Source: an uncultured Opitutia bacterium (GTDB taxonomy: Bacteria > Verrucomicrobiota > Verrucomicrobiia > Opitutales > Puniceicoccaceae). From it: a stretch of DNA of 38,611 bases. The translations under genes and the position numbers were made by a program. The stretch is taken from positions 1-38,611 of the forward strand of contig CAJXLM010000026.1 of the NCBI GenBank assembly GCA_913056175.1, in the 5' to 3' direction. The notes under the pieces are model-generated. The model saw only the letters and a list, made by a program, of their open reading frames with translations. It did not search any database and was not told the DNA's origin. Positions 1-7,632 of this stretch are shown piece by piece; position 1 is the stretch's first letter, and each line of letters begins with the position of its first letter.

Positions 1-110
1 GCCAACAGCACACGGCAGTCCTCCTCCCCCAACACCGGCAACCGGTCCACCAGCTCACTCCGCACGTAGTACACCCCGCTCCCCTCCACCTTGTAACGCG
101 CCATCCGCAT
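1..110 (-). CDS. REP-associated-type (Y1) transposase, N-terminus only
   Basis: The gene runs leftward and is cut by the window edge, leaving about 36 codons. The visible protein starts MRMARYKVEGSGVYYVRSEL. This fits the opening of Y1_Tnp/REP-associated transposases, where a basic M-R-x-x-R-x-K-V-x-G-x-G-x-Y-Y segment precedes the HUH catalytic core. The core (HUH pair and catalytic Tyr) lies outside the window, so activity cannot be judged. A second Met codon ends at 104 and could be the start. The partial gene at the right end of the window shares the layout (RYK, G-x-Y-Y-x-R, E-L), so the two are paralogues. Family assignment is from recalled family features and was not searched. Confidence 0.6.
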   Translation of the reverse strand, partial: MRMARYKVEGSGVYYVRSELVDRLPVLGEEDCRVLL

Positions 111-149
111 CGCAACCCCACCAGAAAACAGACTTTCTCCCTTTGCAAG

Positions 150-177
150 CTCATTGTGGGGGACAGACCTGCAGCAA
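150..177 (-). promoter_or_regulatory. shared upstream box of the Y1 transposase
   Basis: On the minus strand TTGCTGCAG (177-169) stands 67 nt before the transposase ATG and ACAATGAG (157-150) follows closer to the gene. The right-hand transposase has TTGCTGGAG 68 nt before its ATG and ACATTGAG nearer the start. The conserved word and distance suggest a promoter, operator or transposase recognition site. The plus strand also reads GGGGACAGACC here, a type of motif often found beside Y1 transposases. The function is inferred. Confidence 0.35.
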
Positions 178-330
178 AGGGATTGTTTAGGGAGGCTTGG
201 GGGCTTTGGGGAGGGGGAGAGTGGGGAGAAAGGGGTGTTGGGGGAGGCAGAGGAGGGGGCTGAGTGGGGGAGATGCAGGTTTGGGGGGGATCTTGAACCG
301 ACTCCACGCTGCCCTCTGCCATCGTCATGA

Positions 331-455
331 ACCCTTGACCGTTCAGGGACTTCCGCGAGTTCCTCGACCCCCGACCCTTCCGCGAGTTCCGACTCACGAC
401 CCCCGACCCTTCCGCGAGTTCCGCCACCCAATCCCCGACCCTTCCGGGAGTCCCC
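331..455. repeat. 32-bp degenerate tandem array
   Basis: The core TTCCGCGAG occurs at 351, 378 and 410 and as TTCCGGGAG at 442, so spacing is 27, 32 and 32 bp. The two central units are identical over about 23 bp (CCCCCGACCCTTCCGCGAG followed by TTCC), with short variable segments (GACTCAC, GCCACCC) between them. The outer units are degraded, and shorter CGACCCTTCC/CGACCCCTGACCC echoes run on to about 490. The period is not a multiple of three, so it is not a peptide repeat. The array lies upstream of the leftward transposase. Confidence 0.75.
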
Positions 456-596
456 CGACCCTCGACCCTTCCCCGACCCCTGACCCTTTTGCGAACTTGG
501 CGCAGCCGACCAGACCTTGTCGGAGGAAGCGGGTGTGGTTCCGGGATTGGGGAGGCGGGTTTCCGGAGGGGATTCCCGGAGGGTTGTTCCTGTTTT

Positions 597-648
597 CCGG
601 GGATGTCCGTTCCTCCGGGGATGTCCGTTCCTAATGAAAGGAATGGAC
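597..648. repeat. perfect 18-bp tandem duplication plus hairpin
   Basis: CCGGGGATGTCCGTTCCT occurs twice without a gap, at 597-614 and 615-632. The second copy also forms one arm of an inverted repeat: GTCCGTTCCT (623-632) pairs with AGGAATGGAC (639-648) over a 6-nt loop with a single mismatch. It sits about 120 bp before the sugar-kinase start. It may be a recent slippage product or a structured leader. Confidence 0.7.
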
Positions 649-768
649 GGGGCTGGCCGGGAGGGAGGGGGCGCTGGGGGGGGTACTTCTGGCGGGGGGG
701 ATCCGGGGGGCGTGCGCTTGTCCCTTGGGATTGCCGGGAGCGGACCCGGTCGTTTTTGTACGGCGACC

Positions 769-1704
769 ATGCAGGGACTTGTACTTGTCGTCGGCAGCTA
801 TGCCCAGGACCTCAGCTTCGTCACCGCTCGTTTCCCCACTCCCGGAGAAACCGTCCTCGGGACTTTCGAGAGCGGGCCCGGGGGGAAAGGCAGCAACCAG
901 GCGATCGCGGCGCACCGGGCCGGAGCCGACTGTGTGTTCGTGGGAGCGATCGGGGAGGACGAGGCCGGCCGGGAGATCCGGGACTTCTACGAGGCGGAGG
1001 GACTGGCGACCCGTCTCACCGTCCTTGCGGATGCCCCGACCGGCCGGGCCGGGATCGTGCGCGACCGGAGCGGGCAGAACCAGATCGTGATGACCCAGGG
1101 AGCCAATCTTCGGGTTGACCCGGACCAAGTGGACGCCGACCTGCTGGCCCGCACCCGGGTCCTCCTCTGCCAGAACGAGATTCCCGCGGAGACCGTGCGG
1201 GAGCTCTTCGGGCGGGCGCGGGCCGCCGGGGTCACCACCCTTCTCAACCCTGCCCCGATGGGCGCGGACTTCCCGGCGGACCTCCTCGGACTGACCGACA
1301 TCCTCGTGCCCAACGAGACCGAGTTCGCCAGCCTGCAGACCCTGTGCGGAGGCGGTTTGCGGGCGGCCGGCCTCCCCTCGGACGACGGCGAACTCCACCA
1401 GCAGTGCCGCCGGCTCGGCCCGCCCGTAGTGCTGCTGACCCTTGGCGAGCAGGGCGTGCTGGCCTCCACCCCCGAGGAATTCTTCCGCGTGCCGGCGGTC
1501 CCCGGAGTGGAGGTACGGGACACGACCGGAGCGGGGGACGCCTTTGTGGGCGCGTTCGCGACCGCTTTCGCCGAGGATTCCGCGGATCTCGCCGGGGCCG
1601 TGCGCTTCGCCAACCGGGCGGCGGCCCTCTCGGTGCAGGTTGTGGGTGCGGCCGGCGCGATGCCGACCCGCGACCGGATCGAGGCGGCCGGGGGCCGGGC
1701 CTGA
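769..1704 (+). CDS. PfkB-family carbohydrate kinase, ribokinase-like
   Basis: This 311-residue protein should phosphorylate a sugar such as ribose with ATP in the cytoplasm. It opens MQGLVLVVGSYAQDLSF, then shows the first PfkB signature GGKGSNQA at residues 38-45. The second signature DTTGAGDAF lies at 251-259, where Asp257 is the expected catalytic base and GAG the anion hole. Length and both motifs fit ribokinase (RbsK), but related PfkB kinases act on other sugars and no transporter or hydrolase lies beside it to fix the substrate. The open frame extends 252 bases further upstream through repeat DNA. I chose the ATG at 769 because homology begins there. No good ribosome site is visible. 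Confidence 0.85.
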   Translation: MQGLVLVVGSYAQDLSFVTARFPTPGETVLGTFESGPGGKGSNQAIAAHRAGADCVFVGAIGEDEAGREIRDFYEAEGLATRLTVLADAPTGRAGIVRDRSGQNQIVMTQGANLRVDPDQVDADLLARTRVLLCQNEIPAETVRELFGRARAAGVTTLLNPAPMGADFPADLLGLTDILVPNETEFASLQTLCGGGLRAAGLPSDDGELHQQCRRLGPPVVLLTLGEQGVLASTPEEFFRVPAVPGVEVRDTTGAGDAFVGAFATAFAEDSADLAGAVRFANRAAALSVQVVGAAGAMPTRDRIEAAGGRA

Positions 1705-1814
1705 GCACGGACCGCCGCGGTCCCGCGTTTTCGGGTTGAGTCCACCCACCCCTTCGCTTCATCCAGAAGGTTTTTTCCGAACGGAACCTCTCCCCCTCCT
1801 GAACCCCTTGACCC

Positions 1815-3731
1815 ATGTCCGAGCCCAGTACTGAAACCCACACCTTCCAGGCCGAGGTCCAGCAGCTCCTCGATATCGTCGTCCATTCGCTGTACACCGA
1901 CCGCGAAATCTTCGTGCGCGAGCTCGTCTCGAATGCCTCCGACGCCCTTGAGAAGCTCCGGCACACCCAGCTCAGCGAGAAGGAAATCTTCGACGACAAT
2001 CTTCCCCTCGAGATCAACGTGACGACCGACGACACCGCCGGGACGATCACCCTCCAGGATTTCGGGATCGGGATGGACCACGACGAGCTCGTGGAAAACC
2101 TCGGCACGATCGCCCACTCCGGCTCGAAGGCCTTCCTCGAGGCCGTCCAGCAGGGCGGCGGCGAGCGGAACGAGAACCTCATCGGGCAGTTCGGGGTGGG
2201 GTTCTATTCCGCTTTCATGGTGGCGAAGGAAGTGAAGGTTTTCACCCACAGCTGGCGGCCGGATGCGCGGGGTTGGTGCTGGACCAGCGACGGCTCCGGC
2301 TCCTACGCCCTTGAGGAGGCGGAGGGCCAGCGGCGGGGGGCAAAGATCGTGATCACCCTGAAGGAGGACGCCAAGGAGTTTGCCAGCAGCAGCCGGGTCA
2401 AGGGCGTGCTCGAGAGCTACTCGGCCTTTGTGCCCTTCCCCCTGAATCTCAACGGGGAAAAGGTGAACACCGTCGGGGCCCTTTGGATGAGGAGTCCCGC
2501 CGAGGTCAGCGAGGAGGAGTACAAGGAGTTCTACAAATTCCAGGCGCACGCCTTCGACGAGCCTCGCTTCTGGCTGCACTTCAGCGCGGACGCTCCCCTC
2601 GCCATCAATTCCCTCCTGTTTGTCCCCCAGCAAAACCTCGAGGCCTTCGGGATGAGCCGGATGGAGCCCGGGGTGGCCCTGTACTGCCGCAAGGTGCTCA
2701 TCGACCGAAAGCCCGACCAGCTCCTCCCGGAATGGATGCGCTTTGTCCGCGGGGTCATCGACAGCGCCGACCTACCCCTGAACATCTCGCGCGAGTCGAT
2801 GCAGGACAGCGGGATGATCCGCAAGCTCAGCCAGGTCCTCACCAAGCGTTTCCTGAAGATGCTCGGGGAGAAGGCGAGAAAGGTCCCCGACGAGTACGCG
2901 GATTTCTACAAGAACTTCCACCGCTTCCTCAAGGAGGGGGTCGTCTCCGACCCGACCCACCGGGAGACGCTCGCCGACCTCCTGCGCTTTGAATCCTCCC
3001 GCACCGAGCCCGGCCAGCACACCACCCTCGGCGAGTATGTCGACCGGATGGGCGCCGACCAGCAGGAGATCTACTTCCTGCAGGGCGGAACCCGCTCCTC
3101 CATTGAGGCCGGCCCGTACCTCGAGGCCTTCACCGCCCGCCATCTCGAGGTGCTTTACCTCACCGACCCCATCGACGAGTTCGTCATGGACCACCTCGGT
3201 TCCTACCGGGAGAAGAAGCTCGTCTCCGGGGACCGCCAGGACATCCAGCTCCCCGACCTGCCGGAGGCCGCCGGCGGCGAGTCCCTCGACCGGGAGACCG
3301 GGCAGGAGCTGGCCGGCTGGATCAAGGGAAAGCTCGGAGAGCGGGCCAACGACGTGGTGGTGAGCGAGCGACTGACCGGCAGCCCCGTGGCCATCCTCAA
3401 CGAGGGTGGCGCAATGACCGCGAGCATGCGCCGGATGATGGCGGCCATGAACCAGGACGCGGACCTCCCCCCGGAGGGACCCGTGCGCTTCGAGATCAAC
3501 CCCCGCCATCCCCTCATCCACAACCTCGTCCGGCTGCGCACCGAGCGGGAGGAGGACGCCGCCGCGGTGGCGGCCCAGTTATTCGAGTCGGCCCGCCTTG
3601 CCGCCGGGCTCACCGAGGATCCGGCCCCCGTGGTCCGGCACATGAACGAAGTCCTCGCCCGGCTCACCTCCGCGGAAGGAGAAGCCCCCGCCGGCACCCC
3701 TCCCGGCGAGCCTCAATCCTCCGGTTCGTAA
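1815..3731 (+). CDS. htpG: Hsp90-family molecular chaperone HtpG
   Basis: A full-length 638-residue cytoplasmic ATP-dependent chaperone. The GHKL ATPase N-domain has RELVSNASDALEKLR (Glu36 and Asn40 for catalysis and Mg-ATP), DFGIGMD (Asp82 contacts adenine) and IGQFGVGFYSAF (the glycine-rich lid). The middle domain carries the loop PLNISRESMQ, whose Arg reaches the ATP gamma-phosphate in this family. The C-terminal dimerisation domain is complete. The start is the only ATG that gives the canonical opening (TFQAEVQQLLDIVVHSLYTD). No SD or heat-shock element is obvious in the 110-bp spacer. The last 19 bases overlap, tail to tail, the convergent dienelactone-hydrolase gene. Confidence 0.97.
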   Translation: MSEPSTETHTFQAEVQQLLDIVVHSLYTDREIFVRELVSNASDALEKLRHTQLSEKEIFDDNLPLEINVTTDDTAGTITLQDFGIGMDHDELVENLGTIAHSGSKAFLEAVQQGGGERNENLIGQFGVGFYSAFMVAKEVKVFTHSWRPDARGWCWTSDGSGSYALEEAEGQRRGAKIVITLKEDAKEFASSSRVKGVLESYSAFVPFPLNLNGEKVNTVGALWMRSPAEVSEEEYKEFYKFQAHAFDEPRFWLHFSADAPLAINSLLFVPQQNLEAFGMSRMEPGVALYCRKVLIDRKPDQLLPEWMRFVRGVIDSADLPLNISRESMQDSGMIRKLSQVLTKRFLKMLGEKARKVPDEYADFYKNFHRFLKEGVVSDPTHRETLADLLRFESSRTEPGQHTTLGEYVDRMGADQQEIYFLQGGTRSSIEAGPYLEAFTARHLEVLYLTDPIDEFVMDHLGSYREKKLVSGDRQDIQLPDLPEAAGGESLDRETGQELAGWIKGKLGERANDVVVSERLTGSPVAILNEGGAMTASMRRMMAAMNQDADLPPEGPVRFEINPRHPLIHNLVRLRTEREEDAAAVAAQLFESARLAAGLTEDPAPVVRHMNEVLARLTSAEGEAPAGTPPGEPQSSGS

Positions 3732-4525
3732 GTCTCCTCGAGGAACTCGTCCCAGTAGGCGAAGGCCCGCCGCGCGGAACGCGGCTGGTACTCCGCCCGT
3801 CCCGGCATTGCCGCGCTCGGGTCGGTAAAGGAGTGGACCGTGTTCGAGAACTCGATGAGCTGCCAATCCACGGCCGTACCGCGCATCACCTCCACCCAGT
3901 TCTCCACCTCCTCCGGCGGCACGAAGGGGTCGTCGGCCCCGTGCAGCACCATGATCCGCGCGCGAATCCGTTCGCTGTCGGCGACGAGCGTCGGCGAGGC
4001 GAGGTCGCCGTGGAAGGAACCGACCGCGGCGAGGTCGGCCCCGCTGCGGGCGTACTCGAGCACCGCTCCACCCCCGAAGCAGAAGCCGGCCGCGGAGAGC
4101 GGCTGGGCCGCGAGGGGCAGGTCGTCCGCCTCCCGGAAGGCCTCCTCCGCCGCGGCCATGCGGGCGCGCATCCCGGCGCGGTCCGCACGGACGGCCCCGG
4201 CGGCCTTCGCGGCCTCCTCGGCGTTGGCTGGCCGCACATTCACCCCGTACAAGTCGACCACGAAGGCGACGTAGTCGTCCCCGGCCAGCATCGCCGCTTT
4301 TTCACGGGCGGCCGGCGTCGGGCCCCTCCAATTCGGGACCACCAGAAGTCCCGGACGCCGGTCCTCCCCGTCGTCCCCGGCCTCCCAGACCGCGGCACCC
4401 TCGAAGGTGACCCCGCCGTGGGTGTAGCGAATCGTCCGCTCCCGCATTTCCTCCGCCCCGAGGGCTCCCGCCGTGAGGGCGAGGACCAGCAGCAGAGCGC
4501 CACCCAAGGCCGCTGTCCGGCGCAT
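3713..4525 (-). CDS. exported dienelactone hydrolase family protein
   Basis: An alpha/beta hydrolase of 270 residues with an N-terminal signal peptide (hydrophobic core LGGALLLVLALTAGALG, likely cut near residue 24). The cysteine nucleophile elbow GFCFGGG places Cys149, and Asp199 (HGADDPFVPP) and His231 (NTVHSFTD) complete the Cys-Asp-His triad typical of dienelactone hydrolase rather than Ser esterases. The substrate is unknown: besides dienelactones, such enzymes cleave assorted esters and lactones. It follows slyD by 7 bases, so the two are probably cotranscribed, which would fit a folding factor made with an exported client, though that link is inference. Its 3' end overlaps htpG. Confidence 0.88.
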   Translation of the reverse strand: MRRTAALGGALLLVLALTAGALGAEEMRERTIRYTHGGVTFEGAAVWEAGDDGEDRRPGLLVVPNWRGPTPAAREKAAMLAGDDYVAFVVDLYGVNVRPANAEEAAKAAGAVRADRAGMRARMAAAEEAFREADDLPLAAQPLSAAGFCFGGGAVLEYARSGADLAAVGSFHGDLASPTLVADSERIRARIMVLHGADDPFVPPEEVENWVEVMRGTAVDWQLIEFSNTVHSFTDPSAAMPGRAEYQPRSARRAFAYWDEFLEETYEPED

Positions 4526-4532
4526 GGCCCGC

Positions 4533-5015
4533 TCAGTGCTGATGACCGCCGGGCCCGTGGGCGTGGCCGTGCTCCTTCTCTTCCGGAGTCGGCTCGCGCA
4601 CTTCCTGGACGGTCACCGTGAAGTGGAGATTCTCCCCGGCGAGGGGATGATTGGCATCCACGGTGACATTCTCCTCACCGACCTCGGTCACCTGCAGGAT
4701 CGTTTCTCCCTCAGGTCCGGAGGCCTGCAGGGTCGTGCCGACCTCGAGGGTGCCCTCTCCGCCGATCGAGGAGCGCGGGATCTGCCCGACCTTGTCCTCC
4801 TCGCGCTCGCCGTAGCCCTCCGCCGGGCTCAGGGAAACTTCCAGAGTGTCGCCGGCCCCGTGGCCGACCATCTCTTCCTCGAGCCGGGGGAGCAGTTGCC
4901 CGACCCCGTGGAGGAAGCTGAGGGGCTCGCGCCCCTCCGAGGAGTCCACGACTTCGCCGCGGTCGTTTTTCAGGGTGTAGTCGATGCGGACGACCTTGCC
5001 GTTTTCGATTTCCAT
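4533..5015 (-). CDS. slyD: SlyD-type FKBP peptidyl-prolyl isomerase
   Basis: A 160-residue cis-trans prolyl isomerase and metallochaperone. The FKBP half opens with VVRIDYTLKNDRGEVVDSS and PLSFLHGVGQLLPRLEEEM. The insert-in-flap domain follows from about residue 65 (LSPAEGYGEREEDKV), and the second half has DANHPLAGENLHFTVTV, all in SlyD order. The tail (residues 149-160) is rich in His (EHGHAHGPGGHQH), the nickel/zinc-binding feature of SlyD, although it is shorter than the E. coli tail and lacks Cys. The open frame extends far upstream, but homology starts at the ATG at 5015. It heads a probable two-gene operon with the dienelactone hydrolase. Confidence 0.93.
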   Translation of the reverse strand: MEIENGKVVRIDYTLKNDRGEVVDSSEGREPLSFLHGVGQLLPRLEEEMVGHGAGDTLEVSLSPAEGYGEREEDKVGQIPRSSIGGEGTLEVGTTLQASGPEGETILQVTEVGEENVTVDANHPLAGENLHFTVTVQEVREPTPEEKEHGHAHGPGGHQH

Positions 5016-5140
5016 AAGGGGACCGTACGGGCCGTGCCGGAGCGGGATCGAGAGGGAAATCGGGGGAATTTTCGGGGGCGAGGGGCCGGAAGGGCGCCAG
5101 CGGAGGGAATCCCCCGGATCGGGCGGCGATTCGGTCCGGA

Positions 5141-5944
5141 TCAAGGTTGGCAATCGCCGCCATCCTCCCCCCAGACCCCCGACTCGAGGAGGGTACGAGT
5201 GACCGCGCCGGCCCAGTCCCGGTTGGCGGCCGGGCTGGCCGGGCTGGGGTGGAGGATCCGGAGGGTGCGCTCCGGCGGGCAGCTGATCCGTTGCAGGCGC
5301 TTCTCCGCGAACCCGCCGACCCCGACGAACCATTCCGGCCGGAGGAGGCCGAGCACTCGGCGCAGGTGGGCGTCGCAAGCCTCCTCGAGGGGTTCCCGTT
5401 CGGCGACGGGGAGCTGTTCGGGAGTGCGGTTGCGGCCGCTCTCCTCAAGAAAGACCAGCGGACAGTAATTGAGGACGATATGGTCGCGAAAAAAGTTCGT
5501 GGCCGGGCCGAAGCGGTCGCGGAAGAGTCCCCAGAGCCGACGGCCGCTCACCTCGGAGCGCTGGCAGGCGAAGCCCTCGACCGGCCGTTTCGGATGCTCC
5601 GGATCCGGACGCCCAATGGGTGCCTCGATCCCCATCCAGTCCCGGACCAGGGAAACCTCGCCAAAGGGGACTCCCGTCTGGGTCATCCCCCAGGGTCCCG
5701 GATTCATACCGAGAAAGACCACCCGCTTGGGAACGGCCCCCGCCTTTCGCAGGTAGGCCGCGTGGCCCTCCCAGGCGTACTCGAGGGGCCGGTAGACCAT
5801 GGCGGTGGGCGGCCCGAAATGTCCCCCCGCGGTCGCCGCGGCGAGATCCCGGGCAGCGGCGAGGAGATCGTCGCCGGGGACCTCGTCCGCGGCCGGCTCT
5901 CCAGCCGGATCCTCCGCGCTTGCACCCCGCTCCCCCGCGCTCAT
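5141..5944 (-). CDS. SMUG1-family (family 3) uracil-DNA glycosylase
   Basis: A 267-residue base-excision repair enzyme that should remove uracil and related pyrimidines from DNA. Motif 1 reads GMNPGPWGMTQTGVPFGEV, close to the vertebrate SMUG1 catalytic motif, with Asn81 activating water. Motif 2, HPSPASPAANRDW, supplies His232 and the DNA-intercalating loop. The first 45 residues (Ala/Glu/Asp/Gly-rich) look disordered and are not part of the family core, so a later start is possible. Its ATG overlaps the recR stop (ATGA), giving translational coupling, and recR is itself coupled to the enoyl reductase upstream. SMUG1-type enzymes are much rarer in bacteria than Ung. Confidence 0.9.
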   Translation of the reverse strand: MSAGERGASAEDPAGEPAADEVPGDDLLAAARDLAAATAGGHFGPPTAMVYRPLEYAWEGHAAYLRKAGAVPKRVVFLGMNPGPWGMTQTGVPFGEVSLVRDWMGIEAPIGRPDPEHPKRPVEGFACQRSEVSGRRLWGLFRDRFGPATNFFRDHIVLNYCPLVFLEESGRNRTPEQLPVAEREPLEEACDAHLRRVLGLLRPEWFVGVGGFAEKRLQRISCPPERTLRILHPSPASPAANRDWAGAVTRTLLESGVWGEDGGDCQP

Positions 5945-6543
5945 TCGAAGGCCCTCCGCGACTCCAGGGCGCTGCGCAGGGTGACCGCGTCCGCGTAGGG
6001 GATTTCCCCGGCGCTCGGCAGGCCAAAGCCGATCCGGCTGACCCGCACCTCCCGGCCCGCGGGCAGGAAGTTCTCGGCAATATAATGGCAGGTCGCCTCT
6101 CCCTCCACATCATTGGAGAGGGCGAGGACCAGTTCCTCCACCTCCAGCGCGGCCATTCGCTCGCCGAGGGAGGCGAGCCGGATGGACTCCGGGCCGCGGT
6201 CCTGGAGCGGGGAAAGCTTCCCCCCGAGCACATGGTAGAGCCCGCGCCAGCTGCCGGAGTTCTCGAAGGCCCGCAGGTCCGGGATTCGCTCGACCACGCA
6301 GAGCGCGCGGCGCTCGCGAGTGGGGTCGGTGCAGACGACACAGGCCTCGCCACGCTGGCTGAGGTTACCGCAGTGGGGGCAGGCCTCCAGCTCCCGCTCG
6401 GCCCTCTCGAGAGCCTCGCGGAGGGCCGCGCTGGCCCCCCGTTCGTCGGTGACCAGTTGCAGGGCAACGCGCTCCGCGGACCGCCGGCCGAGGCCGGGCA
6501 GCCCCTTGAGGCGTTCCACGAGGGCGTCAAAGGCCTCCGCCAT
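5941..6543 (-). CDS. recR: recombination mediator RecR
   Basis: A 200-residue protein of the RecFOR pathway, which loads RecA onto gapped DNA. The domains are in standard order: helix-hairpin-helix (LKGLPGLGRRSAERVALQLV, residues 12-31), a Cys4 zinc finger (Cys55, 58, 68 and 71 in CPHCGNLSQRGEACVVC), a Toprim domain (about 78-175, with VVERIPDLRAFE and LALSNDVEGEAT) and a short C-terminal Walker-B-like stretch. The start at 6543 is fixed by the usual opening of the HhH region and lies 17 bases inside the end of the upstream reductase gene. Downstream it shares ATGA with the SMUG1 gene. dnaX and ybaB, the usual recR neighbours, are absent. Confidence 0.96.
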   Translation of the reverse strand: MAEAFDALVERLKGLPGLGRRSAERVALQLVTDERGASAALREALERAERELEACPHCGNLSQRGEACVVCTDPTRERRALCVVERIPDLRAFENSGSWRGLYHVLGGKLSPLQDRGPESIRLASLGERMAALEVEELVLALSNDVEGEATCHYIAENFLPAGREVRVSRIGFGLPSAGEIPYADAVTLRSALESRRAFE

Positions 6544-7528
6544 CCGTGAAGAGAATTTTCCCGAGGCGGCCCCGGGCGTTGTGGGCGAGGGCCTGGCGAT
6601 AGTCCCGGAGCGGGTAGACGGCCTCCACTGGCAGGCGCAGCCGGTCCACGCGCAGGGCTCCGTAGGTCTCCGCGAGGAGGGCGGCAAAGGCGTCGGCGCC
6701 CCGCGTGCGTTTCCAGAGGTCCAGCCAGAATCCGCGCAGGCGCAGGTCGTGAAAGATCAGTTCGCGGGTGGGGAAGCGGACTTTTTCCCCGCTCATTCCG
6801 CCGAAGGTCACCAGCGTGCCGCCGGTTGCCAGCGACCGCAGGAGAGGCCGCAGGCTGTCCCCGCCCACCGAGTTGAGGGCCAACCGGGGGGGCGCATCGC
6901 CCGCGATTTCGCGGATCTCCTCGGCCGCCTCCGGATGGTCGAGGAGGACCTCGTCCGCCCCGAGGGCCCGCAGGGGCTCGCGAAGCTCCTCCCGGCGCAC
7001 CAGGCTCACCGTGCGCAGGCCCTGCGCCCGGGCCAACTGGATCAGGGCGAGCCCCACCCCGGAATTGCCGGCATTCTGCACGATCCACTCCCCCGGGTGC
7101 AGATCCACGAACTCGCGGAGCAAACAGAGCGCGGTGGGCGGATTGATCCCGGCGAGGGCGAGTTGTCCCGGGTCGAGGTCCGGGGGGAGCAGCTCGAGCT
7201 CGTCCACCGGCACGACCGCCCGCTGACGCCAGGCTCCGAGATCATCGGGCAGCCGCACCACCGCGCCCTCCCAGGCCGAGTCCACCCCCTCGCCGCGGAG
7301 GAGGACCTCGCCGACTCCCTCTCGCCCACCCACCGCCGGCAGGTCGCGCAGCCGGGCGTACTGGCCCCCGATCATGCCGAGGTCGGAGGGGTGGACGGCC
7401 GCGGCCAGCAGCCCCACGAGCACTTCCCCGGGCCCCGGGTCCGGCAGGGCCCACTCCTCCCAGGCGAGGACGTCCCCGGGCGGCCCGTAGCGGGAGTGGG
7501 CAAGAACTTCGGTGGTGCGGGCTTCCAT
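6527..7528 (-). CDS. MECR-like zinc-independent MDR dehydrogenase (enoyl thioester reductase)
   Basis: A 333-residue medium-chain dehydrogenase/reductase. The segment NPPTALCLLREFVDLHPGEW followed by IVQNAGNSGVGLALIQLARA is characteristic of the MECR/ETR1 branch, which reduces trans-2-enoyl-ACP or -CoA with NADPH. Supporting motifs are LALNSVGGDSLRPLLRSLA and GTLVTFGGMSG. There are no zinc-binding cysteine clusters. Assignment to fatty-acid synthesis rather than another quinone-reductase-like role is inferred. An upstream Met (7564) is possible, but MEARTTEVLAHSRYG fits the family start better. It leads an overlapping three-gene unit with recR and SMUG1 and diverges from hflK across about 100 bp. 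Confidence 0.82.
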   Translation of the reverse strand: MEARTTEVLAHSRYGPPGDVLAWEEWALPDPGPGEVLVGLLAAAVHPSDLGMIGGQYARLRDLPAVGGREGVGEVLLRGEGVDSAWEGAVVRLPDDLGAWRQRAVVPVDELELLPPDLDPGQLALAGINPPTALCLLREFVDLHPGEWIVQNAGNSGVGLALIQLARAQGLRTVSLVRREELREPLRALGADEVLLDHPEAAEEIREIAGDAPPRLALNSVGGDSLRPLLRSLATGGTLVTFGGMSGEKVRFPTRELIFHDLRLRGFWLDLWKRTRGADAFAALLAETYGALRVDRLRLPVEAVYPLRDYRQALAHNARGRLGKILFTDGGGL

Positions 7529-7632
7529 CCCGCGCAGCCAAGCCGACCAGCCCCCCGCTGGCAAAGCATTCCGCGATTTCCCGGAAGGTCGACCGACCGT
7601 CGTTGACTTTTCCCGAGCCCCCCACCCTCCTT

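Larger units (their letters stand above)
111..768. other. gene-free, repeat-rich leader between transposase and sugar kinase
   Basis: No convincing gene is present in these 658 bases. Read on the transposase coding (minus) strand, the part between about 178 and 300 is C-rich and almost free of G. Further upstream come the 32-bp array (331-455), a G-rich stretch with repeated CCGGAGGG words (about 540-600), an 18-bp tandem duplication and a hairpin. Open frames through this DNA encode only Arg/Gly/Pro-rich low-complexity peptides. The promoter of the sugar kinase must lie near its right end, but I see no clear -35/-10 pair. Confidence 0.6.

Noticed and set aside
331-455. CRISPR array candidate (32-bp period repeats)
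   Set aside because: The variable parts are only about 7-9 bases and the units decay, so there are no spacers. No cas genes are present.
7603-7632. TTGACT as -35 promoter of hflK
   Set aside because: No -10-like hexamer lies 16-18 bases downstream, and the same bases are a possible TTG start codon.
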